From assembly GCA_017883065.1 (NCBI GenBank), contig JADGOG010000003.1, positions 1 to 54,964 on the forward strand: a stretch of 54,964 bases of DNA, in the 5' to 3' direction. The notes below the pieces were generated by a model. The model was not told where the DNA came from. It did not search any database and saw only the letters and a list, made by a program, of their open reading frames with translations. Below, piece by piece: positions 8,754-16,394 of the stretch. This stretch comes from Acidimicrobiales bacterium. Its GTDB lineage: Bacteria; Actinomycetota; Acidimicrobiia; Acidimicrobiales; RAAP-2. The position numbers and the translations under genes are program-made. Every line of letters starts with the position of its first letter. Within the stretch, counting starts at the first letter, position 1.

Positions 8754-10040
8754 ATGGCCGAGCTCGCCGAGGACCTCCGGTTCCGTGGACTGATCCACCA
8801 GATGACCGATCCCACGCTCGAGGAACGCCTCGACGGTGACCGGCTGACCGCCTACAGCGGCTTCGACCCCACGGCGGACAGCCTGCACGTGGGCCACCTC
8901 CTCCAAGTGTGCAATCTGCGAAGACTCCAGCTGGCCGGCCACCGACCGATCGCTCTGGCCGGCGGGGGTACCGGGTTCGTCGGCGACCCCGGCGGCAAGT
9001 CCGAGGAGCGGACACTCCTGTCCGAGGAGGCCCTCCACACCAACCTCAAGGGGATCCACGGTCAGCTCGAACGCTTCCTCGACTTCGACGGGGGAGGGTC
9101 CGGTTCGTCGGCCCTGCTGGTCAACAACGCCGACTGGCTCGAGCCGTTGACCCTGTTCGGGTTCCTGCGCGAGGTGGGGAAGCACTTCACGGTCAACCAG
9201 ATGGTGGCCAAGGACTCGGTGAAGTCCCGCCTGGTCCGCGCCGACCAGGGCATCTCGTACACCGAGTTCAGCTACATGCTCCTGCAGGCCTACGACTTCC
9301 TCCATCTGTTCGACGCCTTCGGATGCCGGCTCCAGCTCGGCGGCAGCGACCAGTGGGGCAACATCACCACCGGCATCGAGCTGATCCGCAAGGTCCGCCA
9401 CCACGAGGCATGGGGTCTGACCACCCCGCTGGTGCTGAAGGCAGACGGCACCAAATTCGGGAAGTCGGAGTCCGGCACCGTCTGGTTGGACGAGGGGCGT
9501 ACCAGTCCCTACCAGCTGTACCAGTTCTTCTTCCGGAGCGACGACGCGGTGGTAGCCACCTACCTCCGCTACTTCACCTTCCTCTCCCACGACGAGATCC
9601 GCGGGCTCGACGATGCCACTGTGCTCCATCCGGAACGTCGGGACGCCCAGCGGGCGTTGGCCCGGCAGGTGTGCACGCTGGTCCACGGCGAGTCGGAGAC
9701 GGCACGGGCCGAGGAGGCTGCCAACGCCCTGTTCGGGGAAGAGGTGGCCGCACTTGACGAGCGAACCCTGCTCGACGTCTTCGCCGATGCGCCGTCGACC
9801 AGGGTGTCTCGAGGTCGACTCGACGACGGCTCACTGGCCCTGGTCGACCTGTTGGCGGAGACCCGTCTGGAGAGCTCCAAGAGCCGCGCCCGAGCCACGG
9901 TCGGCCAGGGTGGGATCTACGTCAACAACCGTCGCGAGGGTGATCCGAGCCGGGTCCTCACCACCGACGACCTGCTGGCCGACCGCTACGTGGTGCTCCG
10001 ACGGGGCAAGCGCGACTACCACTTGGTGCGTTTCGGCTGA
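8754..10040 (+). CDS. tyrS: tyrosyl-tRNA synthetase TyrS
   Basis: Class I aminoacyl-tRNA synthetase that charges tRNA-Tyr. The 428-aa sequence carries the HIGH-type motif HVGH near residue 46, the tyrosine-binding segment LQAYDFLHL and GGSDQWGN, the KMSKS-type KFGKSES, and a C-terminal S4 RNA-binding domain from about residue 360 (SKSRARATVGQGGIYVNN). I use the ATG at 8754. The ORF-track start at 8697 adds 19 non-conserved residues. CAGGCT lies 6 nt upstream of the ATG, one mismatch from the TANNNT element seen before other genes here. It is divergent from the carotenoid oxygenase with a 130-bp intergenic region. Confidence 0.96.
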   Translation: MAELAEDLRFRGLIHQMTDPTLEERLDGDRLTAYSGFDPTADSLHVGHLLQVCNLRRLQLAGHRPIALAGGGTGFVGDPGGKSEERTLLSEEALHTNLKGIHGQLERFLDFDGGGSGSSALLVNNADWLEPLTLFGFLREVGKHFTVNQMVAKDSVKSRLVRADQGISYTEFSYMLLQAYDFLHLFDAFGCRLQLGGSDQWGNITTGIELIRKVRHHEAWGLTTPLVLKADGTKFGKSESGTVWLDEGRTSPYQLYQFFFRSDDAVVATYLRYFTFLSHDEIRGLDDATVLHPERRDAQRALARQVCTLVHGESETARAEEAANALFGEEVAALDERTLLDVFADAPSTRVSRGRLDDGSLALVDLLAETRLESSKSRARATVGQGGIYVNNRREGDPSRVLTTDDLLADRYVVLRRGKRDYHLVRFG

Positions 10041-10064
10041 TCGGAGGGTCGGGCCCCCCGGTCC

Positions 10065-10070
10065 TACACT
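10065..10070 (+). promoter_or_regulatory. -10 TACACT of leaderless DUF3151 gene
   Basis: TACACT ends 7 nt before the ATG at 10078, so transcription would start at or next to the start codon. Confidence 0.6.
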
Positions 10071-10077
10071 GCTGGAC

Positions 10078-10551
10078 ATGACCAGCACAGGAGCCGACCC
10101 ATCCGGACTGTCCCCGGTGCGCCTGACCACTGGTCTGCCCGAGACGGTGCTACCTGAGGAGTCGGGCGCGGTCATGGCCGGACTTCGGTCCGCCATGGAG
10201 CAGCCCGGCGAGCGGCGCCGCCACGCGGTGTCCGACGTGGTGCGCTCCTCGCCACGTTCGCTGGCCGCGTGGGCCGCGCTCGGGTCACTGGCCCGAGACG
10301 ACGTGGAGGCCTACGCCTACTACCGGGTGGGCTATCACCGTGGGCTCGACGCCCTGCGCGCATCGGGATGGAAGGGGTCGGGCCTAGTTCGGTGGGCGCA
10401 TGAGTCGAACCGGGGCTTCCTGCGGTGCGTGGACGGCCTACGCTCGGCGGCCGGTGCCATCGGCGAGCACGCCGAGGAGGAACGGTGCGCCCAGTTCCTC
10501 CGTCAACTCGATCCGGCCTGGAGGCCGGACTGGACGGGCATCCCCACCTAG
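10078..10551 (+). CDS. DUF3151 family protein
   Basis: A 157-aa cytosolic protein of unknown function, widespread in Actinobacteria. The family signature is strong: DVEAYAYYRVGYHRGLDALR, then GWKGSGLVRWAHESNRGFLR, then IGEHAEEERCAQFLRQLDP. The family is small, alpha-helical and tetratricopeptide-like in appearance (my impression). The ATG at 10078 is preceded by TACACT plus 7 nt and no Shine-Dalgarno, indicating a leaderless mRNA. The ORF-track entry (9613) adds out-of-frame tyrS sequence and is too long. A lipoprotein gene follows, overlapping by one base (TAGTG). Confidence 0.85.
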   Translation: MTSTGADPSGLSPVRLTTGLPETVLPEESGAVMAGLRSAMEQPGERRRHAVSDVVRSSPRSLAAWAALGSLARDDVEAYAYYRVGYHRGLDALRASGWKGSGLVRWAHESNRGFLRCVDGLRSAAGAIGEHAEEERCAQFLRQLDPAWRPDWTGIPT

Positions 10552-11108
10552 TGACCACCGCTCCGCCCCCGTTGCCGAGGCCGCTTGTTCGGGAGGTGGG
10601 CCCGTGGTCGGTGGCGATCGTGCTGGTACTCGGTACGGCGGTGCTGGCCGGCTGTGGCGGACCACGGGCCTCGGCGCCCACGGCCAGCCAGGTGTCGACA
10701 TGGATGACCACCGCCAACGCCGGCACCGCCATCGGCCAGGTCGAAGCGGACAGCCGCAACATCGACCACGTGCTCGCCAGGCATGAACCGGCCTCGGCGA
10801 TCAAGGCGGCGTGTGCCCTGCTGACCACGGACGCCCTGACCGCCATCGGCAATCTCCCCTCGCCGGACATCGCGCTGACCAACGCGCTGAACACCGCCTA
10901 TCAGGTTGCGTCGGCGGCGGGCAGCGACTGCTTCACGGGGGCATCCGGGAACGACAAGGCCCTCTTCCGACGTTCGGCCCGGGAGCGGGCCAGGCTCGTC
11001 CCGCTCTTGACCGCCGCCGCCGATCGCTACAGGACCCTGACCGGGCACACCCCGAGCACGTCGACCACCCTGGCACCGCCCATCTCGCCCGATCCGTTCG
11101 GCAACTGA
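10551..11108 (+). CDS. putative lipoprotein, unknown function
   Basis: No family recognised. The GTG at 10551 shares its G with the TAG stop of the DUF3151 gene, so the pair is translationally coupled. The 185-aa product starts with a Pro-rich stretch, a hydrophobic segment (WSVAIVLVLGTAVLAGC) and a lipobox LAGC with Cys about 37. A helical Ala-rich domain with two further Cys (KAACALL, SDCFTG) and a Thr/Pro-rich end follow. It is predicted to be exported and lipid-anchored on the outer face of the membrane. An interaction with DUF3151 is only suggested by coupling. Confidence 0.75.
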   Translation: MTTAPPPLPRPLVREVGPWSVAIVLVLGTAVLAGCGGPRASAPTASQVSTWMTTANAGTAIGQVEADSRNIDHVLARHEPASAIKAACALLTTDALTAIGNLPSPDIALTNALNTAYQVASAAGSDCFTGASGNDKALFRRSARERARLVPLLTAAADRYRTLTGHTPSTSTTLAPPISPDPFGN

Positions 11109-11162
11109 TGCGGAGCAGTCGGATGAACACCGCCGGGTCTGCGGCATTGGGTGCGGAGCATC

Positions 11163-11771
11163 ATGCCGGCTCCTGAACATTCGGTGGGGCCGATCCCGGC
11201 CGGGCGGGATGCCGACCAGTACGACCGGGAACGTCGACGGGTGCTGTGGTCGATGCCCTCCGGACTGTTCGTCCTGGGCAGTCGGTTCGAAGGGCGCCTC
11301 AACATGATGACCTGCAACTGGGCGATGCAGGTGGCCACGGTGCCCAAGCTGGTGGCGGTGTCGGTCGAGGCGGGATCGCTGACCAGAGTGCTCATCGACC
11401 GGGGCGGTTCGTTCAGTCTGAGCGTCCTCCCCCGGTCCGAACGGGCGGTGATCCGTCGCTTCGTCAAACCGGTCGACGGCATCGATCTCGACGTGGACGG
11501 CCGGGCGACCTCCCTCCAGGGAGTGTCTGTGTTCGAAGTGGCCGACGGGCTGCCCTGTGTCTCGTCGGCGCTGTCGTGGCTGGCCTGTGTGGTTCGGCAC
11601 TCCATCGACTGGGACGCGGACACCGACGCGGACAGCACCGACGGCGCCAGTCACGTCCTCTTCGTGGGTGAGGTGGTCGACGTCGGGGAGCGGGCCGAGG
11701 CCGACGGACGTGCCGCTGATGAGTCCGAGGCCCTTCAGATGGGGGACACCCGGATGAACTACGGGGGCTGA
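11163..11771 (+). CDS. flavin reductase-like FMN-binding split-barrel protein
   Basis: A 202-aa protein resembling flavin reductase domain proteins. Visible features are SGLFVLGSRFEGRLNMMTCNWAMQVA, PKLVAVSVEAGSLT and a late HVLFVGEVVDV strand, the usual split-barrel pattern of FMN-dependent reductases or oxygenase components. The partner enzyme is unknown; no monooxygenase is adjacent. I chose the ATG at 11163. A GTG at 11151 in frame is the longer option. GGAG lies only 4 nt before the ATG, which is close. It is 54 bp after the lipoprotein gene and may be in that operon. Confidence 0.75.
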   Translation: MPAPEHSVGPIPAGRDADQYDRERRRVLWSMPSGLFVLGSRFEGRLNMMTCNWAMQVATVPKLVAVSVEAGSLTRVLIDRGGSFSLSVLPRSERAVIRRFVKPVDGIDLDVDGRATSLQGVSVFEVADGLPCVSSALSWLACVVRHSIDWDADTDADSTDGASHVLFVGEVVDVGERAEADGRAADESEALQMGDTRMNYGG

Positions 11772-11882
11772 CCGGTGGCGTCTCGCGTCATTGGCGTGCC
11801 GCGCTGCTCCGCCCTGTGCCGGCCATGGAGCCCTGCCGAGCGCCGGTGCCGATCAGCGATCCACCGAGCGACCGGTCGTGCC

Positions 11883-12119
11883 TCAGGGCCCCGCAGGTGC
11901 GTCGTCAGGACGGAGATCGATCCGCAGCGTGAGGATCCCGTCGTCGATGGTCGCCTGGGCGTCGGCGAGCATGGCGAAGTCCATGAAGTCCGTCTGTGCC
12001 TGCTTCTTGAACCGCTCCCGGTCTGGTCCCTCGACCGGCGGGAGCCCTCGGGTCCTGACGGCATCGGCCCTGTTCCGGAACCGTTCCACCATGGCCTGTG
12101 GGTCGAATTGATCGGGCAT
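11883..12119 (-). CDS. small conserved-looking protein, unknown function
   Basis: A 78-aa acidic/basic mixed protein starting MPDQFDPQAMVERFRNRADA, with no Cys, signal peptide or membrane helix. It is judged real because its third codon positions are strongly G/C, it lies in a convergent slot not explained by another gene, and it has a well-placed TACCAT exactly 6 nt before its ATG (leaderless pattern). The sequence contains a helical N-half and a DGILTLRIDLRP strand. No function can be assigned. Confidence 0.65.
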   Translation of the reverse strand: MPDQFDPQAMVERFRNRADAVRTRGLPPVEGPDRERFKKQAQTDFMDFAMLADAQATIDDGILTLRIDLRPDDAPAGP

Positions 12120-12125
12120 GGCGCG

Positions 12126-12131
12126 ATGGTA
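12126..12131 (-). promoter_or_regulatory. -10 TACCAT of leaderless small ORF
   Basis: On minus, TACCAT is followed by 6 nt and the ATG at 12119. Confidence 0.5.
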
Positions 12132-12171
12132 CCGGTGGGGACGACGCGCTACGAATGACCACGTCCCGCAC

Positions 12172-12177
12172 TACACT
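12172..12177 (+). promoter_or_regulatory. -10 TACACT and 5' leader of the small Cys gene
   Basis: TACACT would place a transcription start near 12184, about 77 nt ahead of the GTG at 12261. The leader ends in a short hairpin (CCACC/GGTGG, 12230-12243) directly before the AAGGAG ribosome-binding site, which could gate translation. Confidence 0.4.
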
Positions 12178-12260
12178 GGTCCCCGTTGGTGAACGGCGGT
12201 CAGCCCGCAGATCGAGCGTCGGGTAGATGCCACCCCCGGGTGGGGCAAGGAGTTGTTTCC

Positions 12261-12470
12261 GTGAAGAAGGGACGCCATCGCCGCTTCGAAGAAGCGCGCA
12301 GTTTGAAGCGGTCCGTGGCGACCGCCAATCGGAGCTGTCCTGAGTGCAGCGCCGAGCCGGACGACAAGCACGCGTCCTGGTGTCTGGCCACCGAGGACGA
12401 TTACGACGAGATCCTGGGCACGGCGCCGAAGAGTCCCTCCTACGCGGAGGACGACCCGCTGGCCGAGTAG
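12261..12470 (+). CDS. small basic/acidic protein with putative zinc-binding Cys cluster
   Basis: A 69-residue protein. I start at GTG 12261 because AAGGAG lies 8 nt upstream; the longer ORF-track start at 12186 has no ribosome-binding site. The N-half is very basic (KKGRHRRFEEARSLKRS). The middle has CPEC followed by HASWC, a CxxC...HxxxC arrangement that could hold a zinc ion. The C-half is acidic. Small proteins opening with GRHRRFEEAR-like sequence occur in Actinobacteria, but I know no function. Confidence 0.65.
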   Translation: MKKGRHRRFEEARSLKRSVATANRSCPECSAEPDDKHASWCLATEDDYDEILGTAPKSPSYAEDDPLAE

Positions 12471-12508
12471 GACGAGGTCCTGGTCCGGGCGGCCCGGCAG
12501 GGCCCGAC

Positions 12509-13294
12509 TCAGCGGCGGAGGGCCGGAGGGGGAAGCAGGGTGACCTGGGCCCGGGGTGCCATGCGTTCATCGAGATATGCGGCCAGCCGCTTGTAGACCT
12601 TCTTGCCGGCCATCGTCTCCAGCTCCGTACGCATGCTCACGTACACCGGTTCGTGCCCGACGAATGCGTCCGGGTCTTCGGTGCACCACCAATGGAACTC
12701 CTCGCCTCCTGCACCCCAGTGGCGTCGTTCCCACTGACGGACCACCGAGGTGACCCGTCCGTCGGGGGCGGTCTCGTCCTCGCGGCGCAGGGGTAGCTGC
12801 CAGCAGACTTCGGGCTTGAGCTCGACATGGCTCCGACCCTGGGCCTCCGCCGCCTTGTGCAGGGCGCAGCCGGCGCCGGCCGGGAAGCCGGGTCGGTTGA
12901 GGAAGATGCAGGCACCGTCCACCATCCGGGTGCCGAGATCACCGTCGGCCAACTTCTTGACCACGCCCTTTTGGCCCTGCTTGTGGAATTGCCAGAGGTC
13001 GGGGGTGAGTTCGGCGGCGGCGCGTTCGACGGTGCGGGCGTCCTTCTTGCCGGTGAAGTGGGCGCCGTAGGAGCAGCAGCCCTGGACCAGCTCGGGTGCG
13101 GGTCCGGTGAGGACGCCCTGACAGCCCTGTCCGAAGATGCACATCCAGGCACTGGCCAGGAAGGTGACGTCGAACATCCAGGTGCGCTCCTCGTCGGGGT
13201 CGTCGAAGCTGACCCATTCGTGGGCGGAGAGTGGGGCGTGCTTGAGGTCGGGTTCGTGCTTGAGGTCGGGTTCGTGCTTGTGGGTAGATGGCAC
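12509..13294 (-). CDS. conserved Cys-rich protein, possible metal/Fe-S binding (DUF3109-like)
   Basis: A 261-aa cytosolic protein not securely recognised. It carries at least eight cysteines in clustered motifs: CIFGQGCQG, GCCSYGAHF, GACIFLNRPGFPAGAGCALH and EVCWQLPLRR. The CC pair and spacing recall DUF3109/YkgJ-type proteins that bind zinc or iron. I start at GTG 13294; the long ORF-track entry reads antisense through the nfu gene. The N-terminus holds an 18-bp tandem repeat (KHEPDL twice). It is divergent from an NfuA-type Fe-S carrier gene 18 bp away with overlapping promoter elements, which suggests a link to Fe-S biology, but that is inference. Confidence 0.72.
   Translation of the reverse strand: MPSTHKHEPDLKHEPDLKHAPLSAHEWVSFDDPDEERTWMFDVTFLASAWMCIFGQGCQGVLTGPAPELVQGCCSYGAHFTGKKDARTVERAAAELTPDLWQFHKQGQKGVVKKLADGDLGTRMVDGACIFLNRPGFPAGAGCALHKAAEAQGRSHVELKPEVCWQLPLRREDETAPDGRVTSVVRQWERRHWGAGGEEFHWWCTEDPDAFVGHEPVYVSMRTELETMAGKKVYKRLAAYLDERMAPRAQVTLLPPPALRR
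13238..13280. repeat. 18-bp tandem repeat, two copies plus partial
   Basis: The unit gtgcttgaggtcgggttc occurs at 13238-13255 and 13256-13273, with a 7-nt partial third copy. On minus it encodes KHEPDL repeats near the N-terminus of the Cys-rich protein. Its whole-codon length means copy-number change would keep the frame. Confidence 0.9.
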
Positions 13295-13299
13295 GCCCT

Positions 13300-13306
13300 T
13301 ATGATG
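13300..13306. promoter_or_regulatory. overlapping divergent -10 elements (Cys-rich gene / nfu)
   Basis: Plus TATGAT (13300-13305) is followed by 7 nt and the nfu ATG at 13313. On minus, CATCAT (13306-13301) is followed by 6 nt and the GTG at 13294. Both transcripts would be leaderless. Confidence 0.5.
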
Positions 13307-13312
13307 ACAGGC

Positions 13313-13969
13313 ATGAGTGAAGACCGTGAGGACATCCGTCCGGTTCTGGGGATCACCCCCGAAGCCCGTGCCACCGTGCTCGAGGTGCTGGCCAACGAGT
13401 CCGAGTCGGACACGCTGGCGCTCTGGCTCGAGGTGAGCGGTGAGACTGACGGGGCTTACGCCTACGACATGTACTTCCAGGCGCTTGCCGACGCGAGTGG
13501 CGGGGACGTCGTCCAGCACGGCGACGACCTGCCCGTGGTGGTGCCGGCAGACAGCGTCGACCGGCTGCAGGGAGCGACCCTCGACTTCGTCACCGACTCC
13601 TCTGGCGAGGGTGGTCTGGTCATCGTCAATCCCAATACCCCGCCGGTCCCGACGCTCAAGGGCATGGCCCCTGGGCCAGACGTGGACCTTTCGGATCCCC
13701 TCGCCCAGCGGGTGGTGTTGGTCCTCGAGGAGCAGGTCAATCCCAGCATTGCCGCCCACGGCGGCCGGGCCGATCTGGTCGCCGTGGAGGAATCCTCGGT
13801 ATATCTGCGCCTGAGCGGCGGATGCCAGGGGTGCGGAATGGCCAAGGCCACCTTGTCCCAGGGGATCGAGGTGATCCTCCGTGAGGCGATCCCGGAGCTC
13901 GCCAACATCGTCGACGTCACCGATCACGCCGACGGGACCAACCCCTTCTACGAGCCGGCGCACAGCTGA
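13313..13969 (+). CDS. NfuA-type Fe-S cluster carrier protein
   Basis: A 218-aa two-domain protein. Residues 1-110 resemble an A-type (IscA/HesB) scaffold fold that has lost its cysteines. Residues about 130-200 form a NifU-like domain (VLEEQVNPSIAAHGGRADLV) with the cluster-ligating CxxC in GGCQGCGMAK. NfuA proteins deliver 4Fe-4S clusters to target enzymes. The ATG at 13313 has TATGAT 7 nt upstream and no Shine-Dalgarno, so it is probably leaderless. The ORF-track start at 12827 reads antisense through the neighbouring gene. A strong inverted repeat follows the stop. Confidence 0.9.
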   Translation: MSEDREDIRPVLGITPEARATVLEVLANESESDTLALWLEVSGETDGAYAYDMYFQALADASGGDVVQHGDDLPVVVPADSVDRLQGATLDFVTDSSGEGGLVIVNPNTPPVPTLKGMAPGPDVDLSDPLAQRVVLVLEEQVNPSIAAHGGRADLVAVEESSVYLRLSGGCQGCGMAKATLSQGIEVILREAIPELANIVDVTDHADGTNPFYEPAHS

Positions 13970-13973
13970 CCCG

Positions 13974-13993
13974 GGTGCCGGCCTGCCGGCACC
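13974..13993 (+). terminator. inverted repeat after nfu, likely terminator
   Basis: GGTGCCGGC and GCCGGCACC form a perfect 9-bp inverted repeat starting 4 nt after the nfu stop. There is no U-tract, which is common in high-GC Actinobacteria. Confidence 0.5.
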
Positions 13994-14093
13994 GTGATCC
14001 GTCGTCGAGCCGGGGCACGCCCGGGGCCATCGGAGCACGGCGAGCGTTCGGCGCCTCGCGTGCATGATGCCCGTTGCGGCCATTCCCGTCTTG

Positions 14094-14099
14094 TACGTT
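14094..14099 (+). promoter_or_regulatory. -10 TACGTT of leaderless prepilin peptidase gene
   Basis: TACGTT is followed by exactly 7 nt and the GTG at 14107. Confidence 0.55.
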
Positions 14100-14106
14100 G
14101 CGGTAG

Positions 14107-15036
14107 GTGAACGGCTTGCTCATCACCGGTACGGCACTCGCCGGGCTGGTCATCGGAGGGGTCCTCGACCCGATCGGCCAGATGCTGGCTGACCTCAGTC
14201 GGGTCCAGGACGATCGTCGGCGTGCCGAACGCGCCCGACAGGCCGTCGACGAGGAGCGCCTGCGGCTGGGTGGGCAGGTGCCCACCGCTCTCCCCCCCGA
14301 GGGAACGGCGCTGCCCGTCGAGCCTCTCGGGATCGGCGAGGCCCTCCTACCGGCTGCGCCGGGCGTTCCGGCCGCGCCGGGCGTTCCCGATGTTCCCGTA
14401 CCGGCTGACTCGCCAGCGGCGGACAAGGCCGAGCCGGAGGCTGTGCACCATCTGCTCGCCGCCGGGAGGTCGCCGGCCCGGACCGTGTCTGCGGCGATCC
14501 TCACCGCCATCCTGTTCGGTGGAGCGGCCTACCATTTCGGGCCACATGTCGTCGTCGCCCCCTTCTGCGCGTTCTTCGCACTATTGGTGACGGTGTCGGT
14601 CACCGACCTCTCGCACCGCCTGGTCCCCCGATGGCTGATCTACGGAGGCCTGGTGGTGATCGTCCCGTTGTTGATGGTGACGTCCGCGGTCGGCCACTCG
14701 TGGCACAGCCTCACCGGCTCGGCCATCGCCGGCGTCGTCGCCTTCAGTCTGTTCTTCGCCGTGTGGTGGTTCGTCCCCCGGGGGATGGGCTTCGGCGACG
14801 TGCGGCTGGCCGGCACCATCGGTGTGGCCGTCGGCTACCTCAGCCTGCTGCACGCCTACATCGCCTTCCTGGCCGGGTTCGTGGCCGGCCTGGTCTTCGG
14901 CCTGGCGGTGATGGCCACCTCCGCCTCGGGACGCAAGACCCGTATCCCGTTCGCGCCGTCGCTGGCCCTCGGCGCGGTGTTCTCGGTCTTCTGGGGTGGA
15001 CATGTGGCCCAGGCCTTCTTTCCCGTGGGGAGCTGA
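14107..15036 (+). CDS. prepilin peptidase (A24 family), lacking the usual Cys domain
   Basis: Membrane aspartyl protease that cleaves type IV pilin-like signal peptides. The two catalytic Asp motifs are visible: VTDLSHRLVPRWL and GMGFGDVRLAG. About seven hydrophobic helices fill residues 125-300. The N-terminus (309 aa in all) has one membrane segment with GLVIGGVLDPIGQM, reminiscent of PilD's first helix. The stretch after it is a charged and Pro/Ala-rich linker with an AAPGVP duplication, and contains no cysteine. The zinc-binding Cys domain linked to N-methylation is therefore absent. GTG 14107 is supported by TACGTT plus 7 nt. No pilus genes are adjacent; aroC follows, as near pil loci in many bacteria. 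Confidence 0.88.
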   Translation: MNGLLITGTALAGLVIGGVLDPIGQMLADLSRVQDDRRRAERARQAVDEERLRLGGQVPTALPPEGTALPVEPLGIGEALLPAAPGVPAAPGVPDVPVPADSPAADKAEPEAVHHLLAAGRSPARTVSAAILTAILFGGAAYHFGPHVVVAPFCAFFALLVTVSVTDLSHRLVPRWLIYGGLVVIVPLLMVTSAVGHSWHSLTGSAIAGVVAFSLFFAVWWFVPRGMGFGDVRLAGTIGVAVGYLSLLHAYIAFLAGFVAGLVFGLAVMATSASGRKTRIPFAPSLALGAVFSVFWGGHVAQAFFPVGS

Positions 15037-15154
15037 GCCCGGTGCCCGCGGACGGAGCACTGCTGGGTTGTCGGCCGTCCTGTCTGTGGGCGGCCCGAGC
15101 CACGCACGGACCGGACGAGCGAGCCAGCCACGAGGGCGTCCCGGTGAGCCCGAG

Positions 15155-15160
15155 TAGATT
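15155..15160 (+). promoter_or_regulatory. -10 TAGATT of leaderless aroC
   Basis: TAGATT is followed by 7 nt and the ATG at 15168. It is the likely promoter of the aro-pepQ-efp operon. Confidence 0.6.
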
Positions 15161-15167
15161 TGCCTGA

Positions 15168-16394
15168 ATGCTCCGCTATCTGACCGCCGGTGAGTCGCAC
15201 GGCCGCGCCCTGATGGTCATCCTCGAAGGGATGCCGGCCGGCCTGCTGGTTACCGCCGAGGACATCCAACGAGGACTAGCCCGCCGGAGGCTCGGATTCG
15301 GTCGGGGCCCCCGCATGCGTTTCGAGGTCGACGAGGTGAGCCTGGTCGCCGGTATCCGGCACGGCCGGACGCTGGGCTCGCCGGTGGCCATCGAGATCGC
15401 CAACACCGAGTGGCCCAAGTGGGAATCCGAGATGTCGCCCGGTCCCGGACTGCCCTCCTCCGTGCTGACCAAGCCCCGCCCGGGCCATGCCGACCTCTCC
15501 GGCATGCTGAAGTACGGGCTCGACGATGCACGCGACGTGCTCGAACGGGCCTCGGCCCGTGAGACGGCGGCGCGGGTGGCCGCCGGCACCCTGGCCAAGT
15601 TGCTGTTGCAGCAGATCGGCGTGGACGTGCTCAGCCACATCGTCCAGCTGGGATCCGAGCGGGCCACGGTCGAGACCCTCCCCACCATCGAGGAACTGCC
15701 CCGCATCGACGAGTCCCAGGTGCGCTGTGCCGACCCCGGTGCTGAGGCCCGCATGGTGGCGGCGGTGAAGGCGGCGGCCAAGGACGGCGACTCGTTGGGT
15801 GGAGTGGCCGAGGTCATCGCCTACGGCGTTCCGGTTGGCCTCGGAAGTCATGTGCACTGGGACCGGCGCCTCGACGCGTTGCTGGCCCAGGCGCTCATGA
15901 GCATCCAGGCGATCAAAGCGGTCGAGTTCGGCGACGGGATCGACGTCGCCGGACGGCGGGGATCGGAGGCCCACGACGCCATCCGGATGGCCGACCCCAG
16001 CATCGACGCCGACGAGACCGCCGGGCTGCTCAGTGGCGGCTACGTACGCGACACCCACCATGCCGGCGGGGTGGAGGGCGGCATCTCCACCGGTTCTCCC
16101 ATCGTGGCCCGGGTGTCGATGAAGCCCCTGGCCACCCTCAACCGACCGACACTGGGGACGGTCGACGTGGTGTCCAAGGAGTCGACGGTGTCGTTCAAGG
16201 AGCGCACGGACGTGACCGCGGTTCCGGCCATGGGAGTCGTCGCCGAGACGATGATGGCGTTGGTGCTGGCCTCCGAGGCCCTCCGCAAGTTCGGTGGGGA
16301 CTCGGTCGCCGAGTTCCGGCGCAACCGACTGGGCTACCTGGCTGCACTGGGCGAGACGCCCTCGGCCGCGCCGATGCCGACGACCGATGGTTGA
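15168..16394 (+). CDS. aroC: chorismate synthase AroC
   Basis: Converts EPSP to chorismate using reduced FMN as a catalytic cofactor. The 408-aa sequence has the AroC signatures GESHGRALMVILEGMPAG at the N-terminus, the KPRPGHADLSGMLKYG block, ERASARETAARVAAG, and the C-terminal GGYVRDTHHAGGVEGGIS and RTDVTAVPAMGVV. Its length is slightly above the 360-400 norm. The ATG at 15168 follows a leaderless-type TAGATT element. It is first in a run of aro genes and overlaps aroK by 8 nt. Its product feeds aromatic amino acids and, upstream in this window, menaquinone. Confidence 0.97.
   Translation: MLRYLTAGESHGRALMVILEGMPAGLLVTAEDIQRGLARRRLGFGRGPRMRFEVDEVSLVAGIRHGRTLGSPVAIEIANTEWPKWESEMSPGPGLPSSVLTKPRPGHADLSGMLKYGLDDARDVLERASARETAARVAAGTLAKLLLQQIGVDVLSHIVQLGSERATVETLPTIEELPRIDESQVRCADPGAEARMVAAVKAAAKDGDSLGGVAEVIAYGVPVGLGSHVHWDRRLDALLAQALMSIQAIKAVEFGDGIDVAGRRGSEAHDAIRMADPSIDADETAGLLSGGYVRDTHHAGGVEGGISTGSPIVARVSMKPLATLNRPTLGTVDVVSKESTVSFKERTDVTAVPAMGVVAETMMALVLASEALRKFGGDSVAEFRRNRLGYLAALGETPSAAPMPTTDG

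Noticed and set aside
8624-8815. Extra 64 N-terminal residues of the carotenoid oxygenase
   Set aside because: Arg/Ser-rich and not family-like; a Shine-Dalgarno supports the TTG at 8623.
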